From Candidatus Aenigmatarchaeota archaeon (lineage in GTDB: Archaea > Aenigmatarchaeota > Aenigmatarchaeia > Aenigmatarchaeales > JAHLMR01), in the NCBI GenBank assembly GCA_018920255.1, contig JAHLMR010000014.1, positions 1 through 11,070 of the forward strand: a stretch of DNA of 11,070 nucleotides, read 5' to 3'. The position numbers and the translations under genes were made by a program. The notes under the pieces are model-generated. The model was not told where the DNA came from. It did no database searches and saw only the letters and a list, made by a program, of their open reading frames with translations. The stretch's first letter is position 1. Each line of letters opens with the position of its first letter. Below, piece by piece: positions 10,291 to 11,070 of the stretch.

Positions 10291-11070
10291 ATGAAATCAT
10301 ATAACTATGACGTTGATAAAAAGATAGCCCAAGCACTGGAAGAATGTGGATTAACAGAAGAACAAATTCAGCAGGTTTCAAAGGAAATTAAAACAAATGT
10401 ATCATTTCTATCTGGAATTAAAGAGGATTCTTCTTTTTGGAATTTTAAGGAAAAAATAGAGGAGGTAGTTAAAAAATTCGAAAATGAAGGTCTTACAGTT
10501 GAAAAATATCTTAAAGTTGCATACAAACAACCACAACTATTCTATCAATCCCCAGATACAATAGAATCTAATATTAGAAATTTAGTTAAAAAATTCGAAA
10601 AAGAAGGCCTTACAGTTGAAAAATATCTTAAAGCCGCATGTGGTCAACCATCACTATTCTATAGATCCCCAGATACAATAGAATCTAATATTAGAAATTT
10701 AGTTAAAAAATTCGAAAAAGAAGGCCTTACAGTTGAAAAATATCTTAAAGCTGCATACAAACGACCACAACTATTCTATCAATCCCCAGATACAATAGAA
10801 TCTAATATTAGAAATTTAGTTAAAAAATTCGAAAATGAAGGCCTTACAGTTGAAAAATATCTTAAAGCTGCATGTGATCAACCATCACTATTTTGTCAAT
10901 CCCCAGATACAATAGAATCTAATATTAGAAATTTAGTTAAAAAATTCGAAAAAGAAGGTCTTACAGTTGAAAAATATCTTAAAGCCGCATGTGGTCAACC
11001 ATCACTATTCTATAGATCCCCAGATACAATAGAATCTAATATTAGAAATTTAGTTAAAAAATTCGAAAAA
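10291..11070 (+). CDS. Tandem 39-residue helical-repeat protein (partial, 3' end off window)
   Basis: The frame is open from ATG 10291 to the window edge (260 codons). Residues 1-59 are a charged helical N-terminus that includes GLTEEQIQQVSKEI, which looks like a degenerate zeroth repeat. Five complete 39-residue repeats follow (60-98, 99-137, 138-176, 177-215, 216-254), with a sixth cut off at 255. The consensus reads VKKFEKEGLTVEKYLKAA, then a short variable patch, then P.LF..SPDTIESNIRNL. The helix-GLT-helix-P.LF-SP..I layout resembles mTERF-type alpha-solenoids, which bind nucleic acid in eukaryotic organelles. TALE-like repeats are a weaker comparison. No signal peptide or membrane segment is seen, so it should act inside the cell unless exported otherwise. 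Codon use (gcc, ggc, tcc) is less AT-biased than in its neighbours, suggesting recent acquisition or expansion. Function unknown. Confidence 0.85.
   Translation, partial: MKSYNYDVDKKIAQALEECGLTEEQIQQVSKEIKTNVSFLSGIKEDSSFWNFKEKIEEVVKKFENEGLTVEKYLKVAYKQPQLFYQSPDTIESNIRNLVKKFEKEGLTVEKYLKAACGQPSLFYRSPDTIESNIRNLVKKFEKEGLTVEKYLKAAYKRPQLFYQSPDTIESNIRNLVKKFENEGLTVEKYLKAACDQPSLFCQSPDTIESNIRNLVKKFEKEGLTVEKYLKAACGQPSLFYRSPDTIESNIRNLVKKFEK
10468..11070 (+). repeat. 117-bp tandem repeat, five full copies plus a partial
   Basis: Copies begin at 10468, 10585, 10702, 10819, 10936 and 11053 (truncated at the edge), with an exact period of 117 bp, or 39 codons. Most of each unit is identical at the nucleotide level. 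Differences cluster in a segment of about 30 bp encoding repeat residues 17-27. From the end of its first third to its end, copy 5 is identical to copy 2, which suggests a three-unit higher-order period produced by unequal exchange. The array continues beyond the window. Confidence 0.97.

Noticed and set aside
10468-11070. CRISPR array
   Set aside because: The 117-bp units are contiguous with no unique spacers and are in frame within one protein-coding gene.

Overview
The window looks like an AT-rich, tightly packed archaeal genome, most likely a DPANN lineage of the Woesearchaeota/Pacearchaeota kind. The archaeal markers are a tail-less histone, aIF5A with its hypusine loop, a class I (archaeal) CCA-adding enzyme, TYW1/Taw1, Nob1 and a DUF371-like protein. 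The DPANN placement is inference. It rests on very low GC, short intergenic gaps, overlapping convergent genes and a secreted protein with a CGDGIC...CPxDCG cysteine motif, which I associate with those lineages. Expression signals are archaeal too. Genes at the head of a transcript usually have a TATA box (tttataaa or tttaaa type) centred about 25-28 nt before the start codon, which implies leaderless mRNAs. Second genes in operons use a GGTGA-type Shine-Dalgarno (SD) site instead.

Layout, left to right. 1-1288: two unrecognised Lys/Asn-rich proteins, the first with a doubtful 5' end. 1272-2237 (-): Taw1, the radical-SAM enzyme that makes the wyosine tricycle on tRNA-Phe. 2292-3144 (+): two small pilin-like membrane-anchored proteins. 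3238-3978 (+): a class I SAM methyltransferase. 4077-6715 (-): a tRNA 3'-end block made of the CCA-adding enzyme, RNase Z and, four bases after RNase Z, a 48-residue zinc-finger protein. A 40-residue orphan gene on the + strand (5207-5329) sits between RNase Z and the CCA enzyme. 6762-7630 (+): a paired-CBS protein followed by a DUF371-like protein. 7634-8229 (-): a histone-aIF5A operon. 8281-8703 (+): the Nob1 rRNA-processing nuclease. 8743-9558 (+): a secreted cysteine-motif protein. 9574-10137 (+): a 3-methyladenine DNA glycosylase of the AAG/MPG family. 10291-11070 (+): the beginning of a protein built of near-identical 39-residue helical repeats that runs off the right edge.

The shared theme of the centre is RNA maturation and translation. 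RNase Z and the CCA enzyme act one after the other on tRNA 3' ends, Taw1 modifies tRNA, Nob1 finishes 16S rRNA, and aIF5A assists the ribosome. The least ordinary item is the 117-bp tandem-repeat gene. Its copies are almost identical except in one short segment, and a perfect 16-bp palindrome lies against its start codon. Also notable are single TATA boxes that appear to be shared by divergent leaderless genes, two small genes that are easy to overlook (zinc finger and 40-aa orphan), and a CBS gene whose SD points to a non-canonical AUA start.
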